Positions 33,370 through 47,550 of a DNA stretch of 64,000 bases are shown piece by piece. The DNA is from Hyaloscypha bicolor E (lineage: Eukaryota; Ascomycota; Leotiomycetes; Helotiales; Hyaloscyphaceae). A model generated the notes under the pieces. The model searched no databases. It worked only from the letters and a program-made list of their open reading frames with translations, and had not been told where the DNA came from. The stretch's first letter is position 1, and each line of letters begins with the position of its first letter. The position numbers and the translations under genes were made by a program. Location of the stretch: assembly GCF_002865645.1 (NCBI RefSeq), contig NW_020194555.1, positions 1,054,001 to 1,118,000 on the forward strand. The letters run 5' to 3'.

Positions 33370-35589
33370 GGGACCGTGTAATGCGGTGCAGAATCGGTAG
33401 TATAGTCGGAATTAGAGCTAACGCCTAAATTAAACTACTCAAGTAGCTCTTAAATCCGCTTGAGTTAGCCAAAATCTAATTAGGTAAAAAGGCCAAAAGT
33501 AAATAAAGAAAAGATATTAGAATTAGAGAAAAATCCATAATTAGAGATAAGTTTCAGATTAAAGTATATTAAGTTTAATTACATAATATCTAACTTTCTT
33601 TTTATAAATAACTTTCTTTAATAAGAATAACTTTATTAAACTACTTAACTAAAATACAAGCAAATCTAGTTCTGGGGCTATTACTAGATAGTATAAATTA
33701 AAAGGTATTATTCTATACTAGTTAATAGTAGTAATAGTAATAGTTTAGATTAAGAGTTAAGATTTAATATTAAAATACCTTTAAGCCTGCTTATTTAAGC
33801 CGGAATTAAAGATTAAAACAATATTATAAAGAAGTATGTTAGCTAAAGTTAGTAGTTAAGAAAGCTATAACTACCTTATTTATAAACCGGCTATTTTATT
33901 TTATTTTTTATAAATATATTATATAATTCTAAGCAAATTTAATATATATTTAGCTTATATTCGACTTTGCTTTTTTTCTCAAATAAGCTCCTTATTATAT
34001 AAATAAACTAAAGTATATATAAGATATAGGTTATTTGGGCTATATAAAATACTATCTAGTTTTAAATAATTATTATATAATAATAAATTAAAAATAAAGT
34101 ATTTTTAGTAATTTTTATATATACTAATTATATTACTAGATTAGATATAAGATTATTTCCTTTACTAATTTAGTATTTCTAAATAATATTTGGAAATTAA
34201 TTTTATAAGCTTATATTCTGCTTTAATTTACTTTAATATTTATAATAATACTTTAATATAATAAAATCTAAATATATGTTTTTAGGCTATTAGATATTAT
34301 TAAATAAATAAAACTAATTATATGAGATTATTTTGGATAAATCTATTATTAAAAAAATATTTTAATTATTTAAATAATAGATTAATAATATCTTTTAAGT
34401 ATATAAGTCTTATATAAATCCTATAATAAACAAATTACTAACCTGGCTTTTATTTACTATTTTCGGATTAAGATATATTATAAAAAAGATATATTCTCTA
34501 ATTTTATTATTATATTTAATTATATTTCTTTTTTTTATTATTATATCTAATATTAATATATTACTTTAAACTTTTAAATAATCTGAGAAATATTCTTAAT
34601 TAGGGAACTATACGGGAATAATAGTATAAAGTTCAAGTAAAATCAAGAAAGGCTCTTTAATATAATAATATTAATCTTATTAATTCTTATAGGAAATTAA
34701 CTTATTTAGACTCTTTAATAATCTTAACTAGAATACTATTATATTTTAAAGCCTCTTAAATCCAGAAAGAATTTCTTTAATTCCCGAATTTATTATATAT
34801 AAAAAGTATTTCTTATAGCTAAATAATAATATAGCTATTATTAATAGTAATCTACTAGCTAAGAACTTAGTTTATATAAAAGAAAAGAATTTATTATATA
34901 TATTACTAGTTCCGAAAATATTTCTAATTTATAAAAGAGCTTATTTTACTATTTTTACTAATAAGTTAGCTATTTTATTAGAAGCTATAATAAAACTATT
35001 TAGTTTCTTTATTATAGATTTATTATTTAAAGCAAATATATAGTATAAAGGCTTTAATTAAGTCTGCTTCTTTATTACCTATATAAATCCAATAAATATA
35101 ACTAATTCTATTAATATTATATTTAGTTTAAAGACTAATAAATATATTTATAAGTTTTAGTAAAATTTATTTAATATACTAGATTAGCTAATATTAATAA
35201 TATTAGCCTATTACTATTTCTTATATAATTCTATAATAAAATTACTTTTTATTATATTTTTATAAATGAAATATATAACGATTTCTAAAAAAAATTAAAA
35301 GAATTATATCTAAAAAGAAATATTATACTAATTATATTAGATATATTATATATATATATAAAGTATTATAAGAAAATAGCCGACTTCTAAAATAGAGATT
35401 ATCTAGTTATAAAGGTATTTAAGAATATAAATATAATTATAAAGCCTCTTATAAATATAATAGTTTATTTAGATATTATTAGGTGAGATAAAATTAAATA
35501 GAAATTATAAAAGAAATAAGTAGGTCTTAAAAGTCTCTAAATAATTAACTTATAAAAAGAAACTTTCTAATATAATTATATTATAAGAT
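33370..35589. mobile_element. AT-rich RIP block, unclassified
   Basis: Composition changes abruptly near 33370. The block is very AT-rich and has scattered readable frames; one plus-strand frame near 34820-35040 has few stops. I cannot tie it to a family. It may be the remainder of the truncated Gypsy copy next to it or a separate older insertion. Confidence 0.4.
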
Positions 35590-38500
35590 TAATAGAAGCT
35601 AATACTCGAGTATATTTAATTTTAAAATCAAATAATTAAATCTATATTAGCTAGTAAATAATTAGAATTCTAAAAAGATTTATAACTACTTTATTTAGCT
35701 ATATAATAAATATATTAATATCTAGTTTAAAAATAAAATAAATTCTATATAGCTAGAATTATATTTTCTACAAATACTTTATTAGCCTTTAATATTTCTT
35801 TTTAGTAATATTATATTTCTATTTAGTATTATTTTAGATTCTAGACTTATATTATATAACTTTTTTATTATTATTATTATATTAACTAAAAATTCTATTT
35901 TATTTATCTAGACTAGTATTTATTACTAATATAATTATTTTCTAATCTTTTAATAAATTATAATATAATTTATAAAATATTAATATAATAATAAGTTTTT
36001 CTTAAAGAATTTATATAATTTATATTTATTTATTATTCTATTTCTATATTATATCTTTCCTTATTAAGTAATAAATAGGTTTAGTAATAATTATAAAGCC
36101 TTTAATCTAAATATAGTAATAAATAATAATTCTAATAAATACTTTATTTTTAGTTATACTATTATAATATTTCTATTTTAAAATTTTAGTAATTCCTGAA
36201 TTTAAAGAACTTCTTTTAAATATTTTATAAATAAAACTAATAATAATTATATTATTATAATAGAATTATAATTTTTTCTAATACTAGTTCTAGTCTATTT
36301 AATTTTATCTAAAGTTATATCCAGGTTTTAAAAATATTTAAATATAAAATATTAAATACTAAATAAAATAAACTATTTATTATAGTCTATATAGGATTCT
36401 TTAATTCTAATATTATTAATAAATAATATAATAATTTTAGGAAACAGATTTTCTAGAATAATTATAATAATCTATATAAACTATATAATAGAATTAGTAA
36501 CTCTCTAAAATAATATATAGTTATTTTAATAGTTTTAAAAATATTATAAATATCTAATATAAGTTAATTATATCTAGAAAAGAAATTAATTAGAGAAATA
36601 TAAATATATATAATAAATTTTTCCAAAATCTTATTAGTAAATAGAAATAGATTAGTATTTTATAGGATTACTAAATTCATTTTTATAGTAGTATTAATTA
36701 GTCTATAAGTTCTAGTAACTTTTTTTATAATTAAATACTATAAATTCTAATAAAGTTTATTATATTTCTTAAGAATTCTATAATCTAGATATTTTAATAA
36801 TATTTTTATTATTACTAGTATTAGAGTTTTGGGATATAGGAAATTCTTTTCTTATTAGGCTTTATATTTAATAGTTTTAATTAGAATAAATAAACTAATA
36901 TTCTTATAAATTTTTCTTATTTCTTTTTAATTAAATATAATTATATTTTCTTAATTAATTATTAATTTTCGAAATATAATTAGTTTCTTTTTCTAAAGCT
37001 AGTCTCTAATATCTAATTATTTAAAATATTTTAGAATAAGTTATAAATTTCTTAAAATAGCTAATATTCTTAATAAAAAATAGTTTTTATATTTCCTAAT
37101 ATATTTCTATAACTAGAAATAGATTATAGTTATTACCTTTTTTTATTAAAAGCTATAGCTATTTTCTTTAATATTATTTTTATCTAATCTCTAAAGTTTA
37201 TAACCTTTTTATTTAGCGTTTTTTTATTTAGATATAAAGAATACCTTTTCGTCCGATATTCTAAAATACTTTTCTTAAGCTTTTATATATTTTAGAATTC
37301 TTTCTAGTTTTAGGTTCTAGATTTTATAGCTTTAAGAATATATTTCTTTATTATTAGAAAATACTATTTTATTTCTTCTTTAGAAATATCTTTATTTAAT
37401 ACTTTTTTTATTTCCTTTTCTATTAAATCCGGAACTATTCTTAATAATACTCTAACTAGAACTTTTTCTATTTTAGTTTTTTTTAAAAATATTATTAATT
37501 TCCTAAATTTCTAAACCTAAAATAAAAGAATTAATAAAAAACTCTGGTATTTTTCTATTTCTTCTAATATTATTACTAGATATAATATTAGACTCTATTT
37601 TTTCTTTTTATCTTTAGTTTTCTATTTTATATTATTTAATTTCTTAATTCTAGAAATTTAATATTTTTAAACTATTATTTTCTTTTATTTCTTTAGTATT
37701 TTTCAAAAATAAAATAATTATAATAATATAAGTATTCTAGTTATTTTTAGAATTAGTAAATCTTTTATTCTATAAACTATTATTTGTATATATAATTTTT
37801 ATTTTTATTTTTATTAAAAATAATTAATTAAATAGAATTTTTAAAGCTTTTTTAATTAGAATTTTTTTTTTTTTATATTCTATTTTATTTATAATTTTAG
37901 CTTTAAGCTTTATTATTTCTATAAATCCAAATTTAGCTCTAATAATAATAAATATTTAATAATCTATAATCTGTAATATTATATATTATTTTACTAATAT
38001 TTCTAGTAATCTTTTTAGAGAAAATATTAATTTTAGTTATAGTATTAATTATTTCTTTATATTTAATATTTCCTTAAAATTCTTAAAATATAAATTAGAG
38101 ATATAGAGATTATATAATATATTTATAAACTAGTAATATTCAAATATTATTATTATTATTTTTAAATTAAATAATTCTATTAGTATTAAATACTTAAGCT
38201 AATATTTCTAATTTCTTAAATATTCTATTTATTATATAAGCTATAGCTACTAGTTTTATAAATCTTCTAATATATCTAATTATATTTAATATAATAATAT
38301 TTTCTATTTATAGAATAATAAAATAGGAAGTATTATTCTTTAATTTATTAGTTCCAAAATATAGTAATTAGATCTAATATTTTTAAAATATTAATAAATA
38401 TTCTTATTTCTTTCTAAGTTTTTAGAAATAAAATAATTATTTTCTTTAATAGCCTTATTAAAATATTATTAATTTTAGGAATTCTATATTTATTATAATT

Positions 38501-39321
38501 AAAAATATATTAAATTTCTAATTTATTCTATTTATTTCCGAAAGTATTAATATTTATATTTTTAGCTAAACTATTTCCTTATCTATTATTTTTTAGAATA
38601 GTATTTCTTTAACTTCTTATATAAAATAGCTTTTCTTCTATTATAGATTATTTTTGAAAAACCTCTTTAGCTATTTCTACTTCTTTTTCTTTTCTTTTTA
38701 ATAAGAAACCTATTATAGTATTAATAGAAATACTATTTATAGCTAAATATTAGTATTATTTATTAATTCTAGAATCTAAAATATTAGTAATTCTAATATA
38801 ATTTTCTTTAAAATAAAGCAGTTATTCTAATTCTCTAAATATAACTTATTTATTTCTATATATAAATTTCGGTTAACTAGTTCTCTTATTTCTTTCTTAT
38901 TAAGTAAACTAGATATTTCTTATTATTTTCTAGATATTTTTAGGTTATATTTTTAAATTATAATTAAATTCTCTTTTTTAGATTTAGAAAATAATTTAAT
39001 TAAATTATTAGTATTTATTAATAAGAAAAAAAGAAATATTTTCTTATTGAGGCTTAAATAGTTTTTTATATTATCTTTTATTAAATTAGTAAATATATCT
39101 ATAATTTATAAGCTTTTCTATTAATAAATAATAGAACTAAGAAATATAAAAATATTTTAGATTAATATTATTATTCTTATTTCTATTATAATATCTATAA
39201 TAAATTCGTTTCTTTAGTTCTAGATTTATACTATAAACTATATTAACTTAAATAATATTTTCTAATTATATTTAGAACTAACTTTTTCTAGAATATAATT
39301 ATCTAAATCTTTTATTTATTT
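35590..39321 (-). mobile_element. Truncated, heavily RIP-mutated Ty3/Gypsy copy
   Basis: This stretch is a diverged direct duplicate of about 49270-53150 inside the larger Gypsy element and lies in the same orientation. Shared landmarks include the RT region (the FINNI block, equivalent to F-x-DD, near 36400, and the SGYNQ-equivalent block near 36570), the RNase H region near 35870, and upstream gag-pol sequence to 39321. It is more AT-rich than the other copy. Similarity stops abruptly at 39321, where GC-normal sequence starts. No LTR borders this copy, so both ends appear to be truncations. Confidence 0.75.
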
Positions 39322-40640
39322 CAGTAAACGGCCAGACAGCAAGTACGCATACGGAAACCGCGACCCCCGTTTCGGGCAAGGTACGTATACGGGCCCGCCG
39401 CCGCTTTTGCGGGATATAAGAACGTCGTATTATCTATTACTCGCTCCTTTTCCTCCTTCTTTCTTTTCGAACCGCCCCAATGACCCTCCACCTGGTACGA
39501 CCTTCATACGTATTCGGCCCTTCTGCCTAGAATCCTGCGCCTTCCCACCAGGCTCCCCTAATCGGCCACGCCGCAGCTGAGGAGAGGAAGACCGCACCCA
39601 GCAAGATACGGGACAGCTTTTAACCAGAATCCGCAATCGCCCCCTCTAGCTTTAATACTACCGAGTAGCTATAATACCGATCTCCCCTATAGGTGCGCCT
39701 TCGTATTAGCCGAGTTACAAGCTTAGTAGTATCCCGACTCTCTTGTAATCTGTCTTGTTATTACATAATTACTGCCTCTTACTATAGTATACTCCGGAGG
39801 CCTTGTTATAGTATAATAGCTAGTTATAGAAATACCTCGCAATAACGCGGCCTGGCTTTTGCCTAGCTATATTCCAGGTATTACCGGTAGATAATATATC
39901 GGGAGTATCCTAGTAAGTTTCCCCCTTGCTATAGTATATATCGTATTTGTCTTAATTATATAGCCCTGGGCTAATTCGAGGTAGTAGGATTATACGAGAC
40001 TCTTATTTCTTAGAGAATCCGCTAATGGGACCGCACTAGCTATAGGATTAGTAGTTAAGATACCGGATAACGGGAGAGACCTGAAATATGCCTGTCTACT
40101 AATTTGTTTAAAGCCTTTAGATAGGTAGAAAGAATAATATCCAAAGTCATATACCTCTCTTATTATATAATAATTATTACTTCTTCTTGCTTAGCTTTTT
40201 ACGGCCTTGCCAATAATCGAGAGATAATACTAAGATTAGCTAATTATAGTATATAGTAAAGTGGGATAATGGCTATAAATAGGCATATTCCGGTATAAGA
40301 ATACAGGATTAATAATAATAGGGCCTTATAGTTATAGCAGACCTCTTTATATAAGAGGGGGCCATATTAATACCGAGGCACTTTTTTATAGAGACTATAT
40401 TAGAAGAAGGAGAAGCCTAGTATAACAGGTATATATAGCGGGCTATAGAGTATATTCCGGTTCTATAAGAGTAATATAAGAAGCCTATATAAACCCGTTA
40501 ATTTCCCTGTCTTTACTATCTCTTTTTATAGTCCAGTTATATAGCTAATAGCCGGCGGAGAACTTCTTAACTACTCCTAATTATTCCTACTTATTTTAGA
40601 TAGCTACTCTTGCCTTTAAACTATATACCTATAAGCTAAC
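39322..40640. other. Less-mutated segment between two retroelement copies
   Basis: It starts as GC-rich DNA (39322-39660, including a GGGCCCGCCGCC-type run near 39395) and grades into AT-richer sequence by 40640. A minus-strand open frame at 39430-39636 is composed of Arg/Gly/Lys-rich low-complexity sequence and is not called. A plus-strand frame with scattered stops can be followed for several hundred codons but matches nothing I know. Confidence 0.4.
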
Positions 40641-42457
40641 TCCTCTATATTCTAAAAACGCAATAACCTGCCACAGACCTGTCCCGGAATAAGTTAATAT
40701 CCTTAATAAGCTCTAGTATATTATATTAAGTAATATATTACTTAGTATTCTATAACTAGTAGTAATAGTAATAGCTAATAATAACGGGGGCTATAGGCCC
40801 GGAATTCGAGATATATAATAGAGATATATTAGCTTATAGTAATAATAACTAACTTATAGGAATCTAATTAGATACTAGTACTATTTATAATAGTAGTAAT
40901 AAAGCAAATAATAATAAAACTAATAATAACCGAGATCTTCCTATAATTAAAGAATTACTATTTATTAAGCTATAAATACAGGACTTTATAATAAAAGATT
41001 AAGGTCTAGATAAGACGAGCAAAGTCGAGAAAATAGCTATAAATAAGAGAAATAGCTTTATTAACTAGAGTAGGTTAGTATAAAGTAATAACTCAGGGAG
41101 GAATCTAGATAAGTTATATCTCCTATATCTTTTATTATAGAAATAAACAACTAATTTTTCTAATATAATATAGATAATCTAATTGCTTTTCTAGGTAATA
41201 ATAACTTGAGTATTTCCGAAACCAAAGCTAATAATATTAATCTTTATACCAAAAGTATAATAGTATTAGGTACTAGACTTTTTAATAGCCCAGAAATAGC
41301 CATTAACTTAATAACTCCGGTTTCTTATAGTTCTAATAAGTAATATAATATTAATAACTTCCCCGAGCCGGCTTTATACTTATAGCTTACGGAATAAGAA
41401 GCTTTAATACTAGACTCTTTATCTTCTTATATTCCTTTTTTATGTCTTTTAAGTAAGCTATTATATAATAGTATTAGTATAAAAGAATTATACTATATTA
41501 GATCCGAGGCTATAATCTCCTTTTTAAGCCTGTTTTTATACTATTATAAAGTATTACTAGAGAACTAGCTTAGTTAAGGAGGTTATCTTTATACTAGTTA
41601 AGATATAGTAAATAAATATAAGCTAGTTAATTCTATACTTAATATATTTTTTATTAATAGAGGAATAAGAGAAAAGTAATAATAGAAAGAGAAATAAGAA
41701 AAAGATAAAGATAATAGTAAAAATAAGAACAAGAAACTATAGCTAGAGAAGAATATTATAGTACTAGTAGTTATAGCCAAGAGAGCTAATAAAAGTTCAA
41801 GACTAGCTAATAAATAGTAATTACTTCCTAATCTTAACTTATTTCTAGAACTAAGTTATAATAAGGCAGGAAGCTAAAGTAATTATAATAGTAATAATAA
41901 GCTTAATAGCTCTAACTCGGCTAGAAATAATAAGAAGAAACTATATTCTACTAAGTAAAAGTAGCTATTCTTATCTTATAATAGCCTAGTATATAAGAAA
42001 TATAAGTGCCCTTTTTAGTAAAGCCTTTCTTACTAGTATTAATTTCTCTTTAAGTCTTATTACTAGTATCTTAAATTATATTTCTCTCTTAACTAGAGAT
42101 TAAGAATTACTATAAGCTCGAGTACTAAGAGCTAATTACTTTTACTAGTGCCTTCTATACTATAAAATATAGATATAATAATATTACTTAATAACTCTTG
42201 CCTTAGCTAATTATCTAGAGCTATCTTACTAATACTAACCGAGATTATATTCTATTTATATTTCGTATATTACTACTTCTTTATAATAATTATCCGGAAT
42301 AGTTATAATAGGCGAGGAATCTCTCTTGCCTAGGTTATTTAACTTATTATAAGTACTAGCTATATAAAGAAGATTAATAACTTTATTATAAAGCTAATAG
42401 AATAATATTTGTATCTCTTAAGTAGCTTTAGCTAGTATACCTTATTCTGGCTATTAT
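40641..42457. mobile_element. AT-rich RIP block left of the Gypsy element
   Basis: RIP-mutated sequence with a plus-strand readable frame in its last 600 bases (containing NNKKKLYSTK and KKYKCPF). It lies against the left LTR and may be the left part of whatever the Gypsy element inserted into, the right part being at 55533 onward. No family is assigned. Confidence 0.35.
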
Positions 42458-42461
42458 CTAG

Positions 42462-42750
42462 TATAAGAAGGAAACTATAATAAGATAAAAACCCATATAA
42501 AGTATACTAGAATATAAAACGTAACTTAATAGTAAAATAATAAATCAAAAGTATAAATAGTATATAGTATATAAAAGCTTAATTAATTAAATACTTATAA
42601 AGAATTATTTTCTAAGTTTATAGAAAAACTAGCTTTTTTATATAATTTCTATAAGTTATATATAAAAGGCCATAGCCTTTATTATATAACCTAAATTTTA
42701 TAACCGCCAAAATAATATAATTTTTAATAAGTATAGCCTATTATACTATA
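42462..42750 (-). repeat. 3' LTR of the Gypsy element (289 bp, fully RIP-mutated)
   Basis: It matches the right LTR over its whole length except for a 14-bp unit (AAGCATAAATAGT-type duplication) present only on the right. Almost every other difference is C-to-T or G-to-A on this copy. The central AAAAGGCC...AGCCTTT hairpin is retained. Confidence 0.9.
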
Positions 42751-42766
42751 TCTGACCCCCTATTTA
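42751..42766 (-). other. Polypurine tract of the Gypsy element
   Basis: On the minus strand the internal region ends AAATAGGGGGTCAGA directly before the LTR start TATAGTA. Such a G-rich purine run at this place primes plus-strand DNA synthesis in LTR retroelements. Confidence 0.7.
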
Positions 42767-42799
42767 TTTATACTTATTTCCTAAATACTAAAAATAATA

Positions 42800-45570
42800 G
42801 AAAAATCCTATTTAGAGGCCAAAATAATAAAATATTTAGGATCCTCTTCTATTAGTTAATCTAATTTCTTCTCTATATACCTAAAATAAGACTTATTACC
42901 CTTAAATAGTCTTATTTTATATTCCTGAACTTGCTTAAAGGTAATCCGAATCCGCTTAGCTATATTCTTATACTAAATCTAATATAGTTCTCTATATTAA
43001 TTAGTATCTGCTTTTAATTATTACTTAATTTCCGCCTTTACTACTAGATATTAAAGAGGCTTATTATAGTAAATTATATTATAAATCGTACTAATATACT
43101 CTAAATAAATAGCTCTTTCGAATTTTGTATTATCTATAATATTCTTAAATTAGTCTTTAGTAAGAGGGAAAAGCTCTAGATAAGAGGCTTTAATAATCTT
43201 ATAGAAGACTCTATTTTTATATATTCTATTCTTAATAATAACTAGACTTATTAGAACTATAATAAAAGGCTTATTAAGTAGTAAATTATTATTAAGCTAT
43301 TTTTTGACTTATATATTATCTGAGAATTAATACTTTCCCATAATTCCAGACTTATAAATTACCTAGCTAAAGGCATTTATTTATCTAGTTAAATAGATTA
43401 TATTCGAAATCTTTCTTTCTATTACCTTTAGTAAATACTTGCCTATTTCCTTAGCTATTTCCGGCTTAAATTCATTAGAAATAGAGAAGTAATTAATATC
43501 TTTAAAGAACTTCTTATTAAAAATAGTAGCCTTTTTATGGTTTATAAGAAAAATATAGCTAATATTCTAATATTTTTTACTAAGGTAGAATTCGCTACTT
43601 AAAGCTTTAGTAATAGCCAGATCTTTAGTATTGCCTTTATACTAATTATAATTAATATTTCTAGAAATAAAGTATCTGGCTAGCTAAGAGTAAGTAACTA
43701 GATAAATAGAATATTTGCTTAATATCTTATAAAATCCGAGCTATATTAATAGATCTATTATTAAAAGTTAAGAGGCTAAGGTAAAGTAGCTATTATTAAG
43801 ATCTCTATATATTAATATATTATTTTTTCGGAAATAAAACTATAATATCTCTTAAATACTAAGCTTCTTAATTTATTTTAGGTAATTCTTCTTATAAATA
43901 TGGCTATTAGTATCTAGATTAGTAGTACTAGACTTAGGAATAGAGACTATAGTATTAAATTAAAGCTATAGATTAAAGTAAAATTAATTAGAAATATAAT
44001 ACTTATATTTATATTTCTTAATTTTCTAGTTCTTAAAGAAAAAATCTCGTATTTCCTTATTTACTTAAGTAATAGAAATATACTTCTTACTTTTAGTAAC
44101 TTTATAGATCTTAGTAATTAGCTTTAGAGTATTCTTAATCTCTTATATATTAATAGAGAGAATATTAGCAAGTTACTAAGTATATATTATATAAGGAGTT
44201 TTAAGAAATCTATTATTAACTCTATAATATTCTTGCTTATAGATAGGTTCTATAATACTACTATATATCTCCTTAAAAATATACTTATCTTACTAAGCAA
44301 GTATTAATTTCTATTTAGCTAGTATTTTATAGGTATACTAAATACCTTTATTAAGTTCTCTGGACTTAATATCCTTAGTTTTCTGCTTCTTAGTTCTGGA
44401 TATAGTTATAGGAGTCTTTCTAGATAATATCTTTCTTTTTAAAGTAAAAAATTCCTTTTTACTTTTCTTTAATTTACTAATCTTATACTTAATTTAGTAC
44501 TCAGATCTCTATTATTTATTAGGAGTTTTAGGCTTAGCTTATTCTCTATTCTTACTAGGTTTTTCTTATCTAGTTATACTAGTTCTACTAGCTTTACTAG
44601 TAGTTTTCTTACTAGGCTTTATTAAATTAGCTTTATTTTTCTTAGCTAGATCCGGTTAAATTAAAGCTAAAATTATAATAGGGGCCTATTTTTTAGGCTT
44701 ATTTTAGAAAGTAAGAAAAGGCTTATTACTATAAACTCTCTTAATTAGGATTCTGGAAGTATTAAAGATATACTATTTAGCTTTAAGGTTATTAGCTAAT
44801 AATAGCTTAAACTCTAATTCTTTATATTCCGAATAGCTTTAGTATACTTGAATACTTTAGTAATATCTAATTTAGTAAATATACTAGTATTCTAATATTT
44901 CTTATTCTTAATATATTCTAAAATAGCTTTATTAATTAACTAAATAGCTTTATATATTAAAGCTTTTATTTTGAAGAAAGAATATAACTTCTTATAAACG
45001 TTTTTACTAAGATTATTATAGATATTATTAATATATTAGCTAAAAGCTTTATTATATAGTATAATTCTATTCTAATCCTTAGTATTAAGACTATTTATTA
45101 TAGTCTTAATCTTATTAAGCTTCTTTTATCTGCTTTTGGAAATGCCTTTAATAATATTCTCTAATTCCCTATTATTAGCTTAGTAGTTCTTTAGTTCCTT
45201 CTTAGTTAATTCTAGTTCTATTCCGTTTCTAATAAAGGTTTTCTATTTCAAGAGTTTATTATATATATTATTTAGCTTATCTAGAATATTCATATTAAAT
45301 TCGGTAATTATAGCTATCTTTTCTAGTATTAATAGGCCTTCTATAATTACCTAAGCTTCTTTAATACTTTAAATTTTAATACTATTAATCTATAGGCTTT
45401 TAATAATACTATGGCTTATAAGAATTAGCTATTATACTTTACTAACTTAAGAAATCTATTCTTTAGCTATTTTATTATTCTTAATAAATTATAAAGGTAT
45501 TATTAGTATAATAGTTATAGGTTATAGAATTAAAGGTTCTCGAGATTATAAGAATTTCTTTTAAGTATAT
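42800..45570 (-). pseudogene. Long unrecognised reading frame downstream of pol (about 900 codons)
   Basis: On the minus strand one frame can be followed from about 45.5 kb to 42.8 kb. I checked its continuity row by row between about 44160 and 43680, and there it is broken only by TAA or TAG at Gln/Trp-type positions. The N-terminal part (44.3-44.65 kb) is Lys/Ser/Thr/Pro-rich and basic (KKTTSKASRTS, KPSKNRE). The middle and C-terminal parts look like a folded protein, rich in Ile, Leu, Tyr and Asn after mutation, with segments such as YKILSKYSIYLVTYSQL and FSISNEFKPEIAKEIGKYL. I see no protease, RT, integrase or chromodomain motif and no clear membrane segments. It occupies the place where env-like genes sit in some retroelements, but nothing identifies it as one. 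It could also belong to a separate nested element whose ends I cannot see. Confidence 0.5.
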
Positions 45571-47550
45571 TCCAAAATAAAGAGTAAATTAGAATAAACT
45601 TGGATTATATAAAGGTATTATATATATTTGAGTTTTTTTTTCTTTCTAGTAAGAAAATAAAGCTAAAATAGTAGTATATATAATAGGGAAAATAAATATA
45701 ATAATTAGGTATATTTAAGATAATATAGTTATAAATTAGGAATAATTATAGAAGATAAAATATAAAGTTAGGCTTTTATTATAGAAAAAAATATAAATAT
45801 AATTAAGGAAATAATTAAAGTAGATTAAACTAAATAGTAATAATAGGGAATTAAGAAAGTAATATAATAGAAATATAAATATAGTAATAATATCTAAAGT
45901 ATTAGAATATAAAAGGAAATAATAAATTTTTTATAATATAGGTATATCCCGATGTTTTATTTATTTAAAGATATTTCTATTAACTTAAAAAATAATATAA
46001 AAGAAAGGAAATAATATAGGGAATATATAAAAGGTAAAGTATATAAGTATACTAAAGATATTAGGAAAATATAAAATAAGTATTAATAAAAAAGAAATTA
46101 GAATAATAGGATTAAGAAATAATTTAGAATAAGATATTACTTTTTCTAAAAATAATTCGTATTTTTTCCGAAAGCTAATTATATTTATTTAGTACTTATT
46201 AAAGTTAACTTTATATAATATAAAACTATTTAGTTAATTAGAACTTTAAAATAATATTTATATCTATAAAGATAATACTAAAGGTATTAGGGTATATAGA
46301 AAAGAGAATTATAAGATAATATAAATAGGATTTATAGTACTATTATTAAGTTTGAAATAATTAATATTAAAGTTAATATAAAATATAAAAAGATTAGGTA
46401 TTCCGAGTTAGTATTAAGAATATAAGAATTATTTAGATAATATTTAATAATAAGAAATAGATTAATAGTAAGAATTAGCGAATTATACTAGCTTTTTAAA
46501 GAAATAACTAGTTTCTAATAATAAAACGGTATTATAGTTAAAGAAAGAGTTCTATATAGGAGAAGTTTTCTATAGAAGTAAGAATATATAATATACTAAC
46601 TAAGCCTTAGTATATACTTTTAAAATAGTTATAATATATATCTTAAATATAGCTATAATTATATTAAAGAAGAAGTAGGTTTTCTAATATAAAATAGGCT
46701 TTAAATAAGCAGATCTAGTTTATCTAATATTTAAGAAATTCCCAGAATTATATATTATTAAGTATTTTTAGAAATAATCTTTAGGTTTAATAAGGTTTTC
46801 CTTTCTTATTATAGGGCTTCTAGTTTAGCTATTCTATTTATATATAACTTCTAATTAGGAAGTTTATTTAGATATTATAAGGAAACTTATAATAGTAATT
46901 TAAGTTAAAGTCAAGATTTATAAATATTATAATCGAGTTTTAGACTAGTATAAGCTATAAGAATAGCTAGTTAAAAAGGCAAATAAAGCTTTTAAAAGGT
47001 TTCTAGTTTAGTAAGACATATATAAAAGACCTTTTTTCTTCTTTTTTTTTCTTCCTAATTTCAAATATAGTTACTATTTATTACTATAATTCGGAGTTAA
47101 GAGTTTATAAGATAATTTCTTAATTCCCTATTTATTTTTATACTAAAAGAAATTCTTTATATTTAATTCCTAAGATCTAGTAATAGGATTTTATATATTA
47201 AGAATACTATCTAGTAATAGTAATTAGATAATAGTAAGAAATAAATAATAATAAAGCTTATCTGATTTCTAGAATAATAGTCTAATAATAATATTTTCCA
47301 AAGGTTATAAATAATAGTTAGAAGAAAAAAATAAAAGATATATAAAGAATTAAAAGTAATAAGCTCTATTTTAGGTTAAGAAAAGCTTTTATTATTAGAT
47401 ACTTTCTCCTAATTCTTTATAAAGGAAATATACTTTACTTTTTCTAATTCTAGTAATTCTAAAATATATATAATAATACTAGTAGCTTTCTTAATCTCCT
47501 ATTATTTTGCTTATAGTATTCTATAACTACTTTTTTTTCTAGTTCTATAT
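45571..47550. other. Non-assigned part of the Gypsy interior
   Basis: About 2 kb of AT-rich sequence between the end of pol and the extra reading frame. I could not follow a frame for long on either strand. It may be spacer or a further degraded insertion. Confidence 0.35.

Noticed and set aside
39430..39636. Arg/Gly/Lys-rich minus-strand frame in the GC-rich segment
   Set aside because: Low complexity caused by local GC bias; no supporting exon.
41930..42240. Possible zinc-finger-like protein (KKYKCPF...) left of the Gypsy LTR
   Set aside because: Only one Cys remains and the spacing does not settle a C2H2 or other family after RIP; noted only as an unassigned frame.
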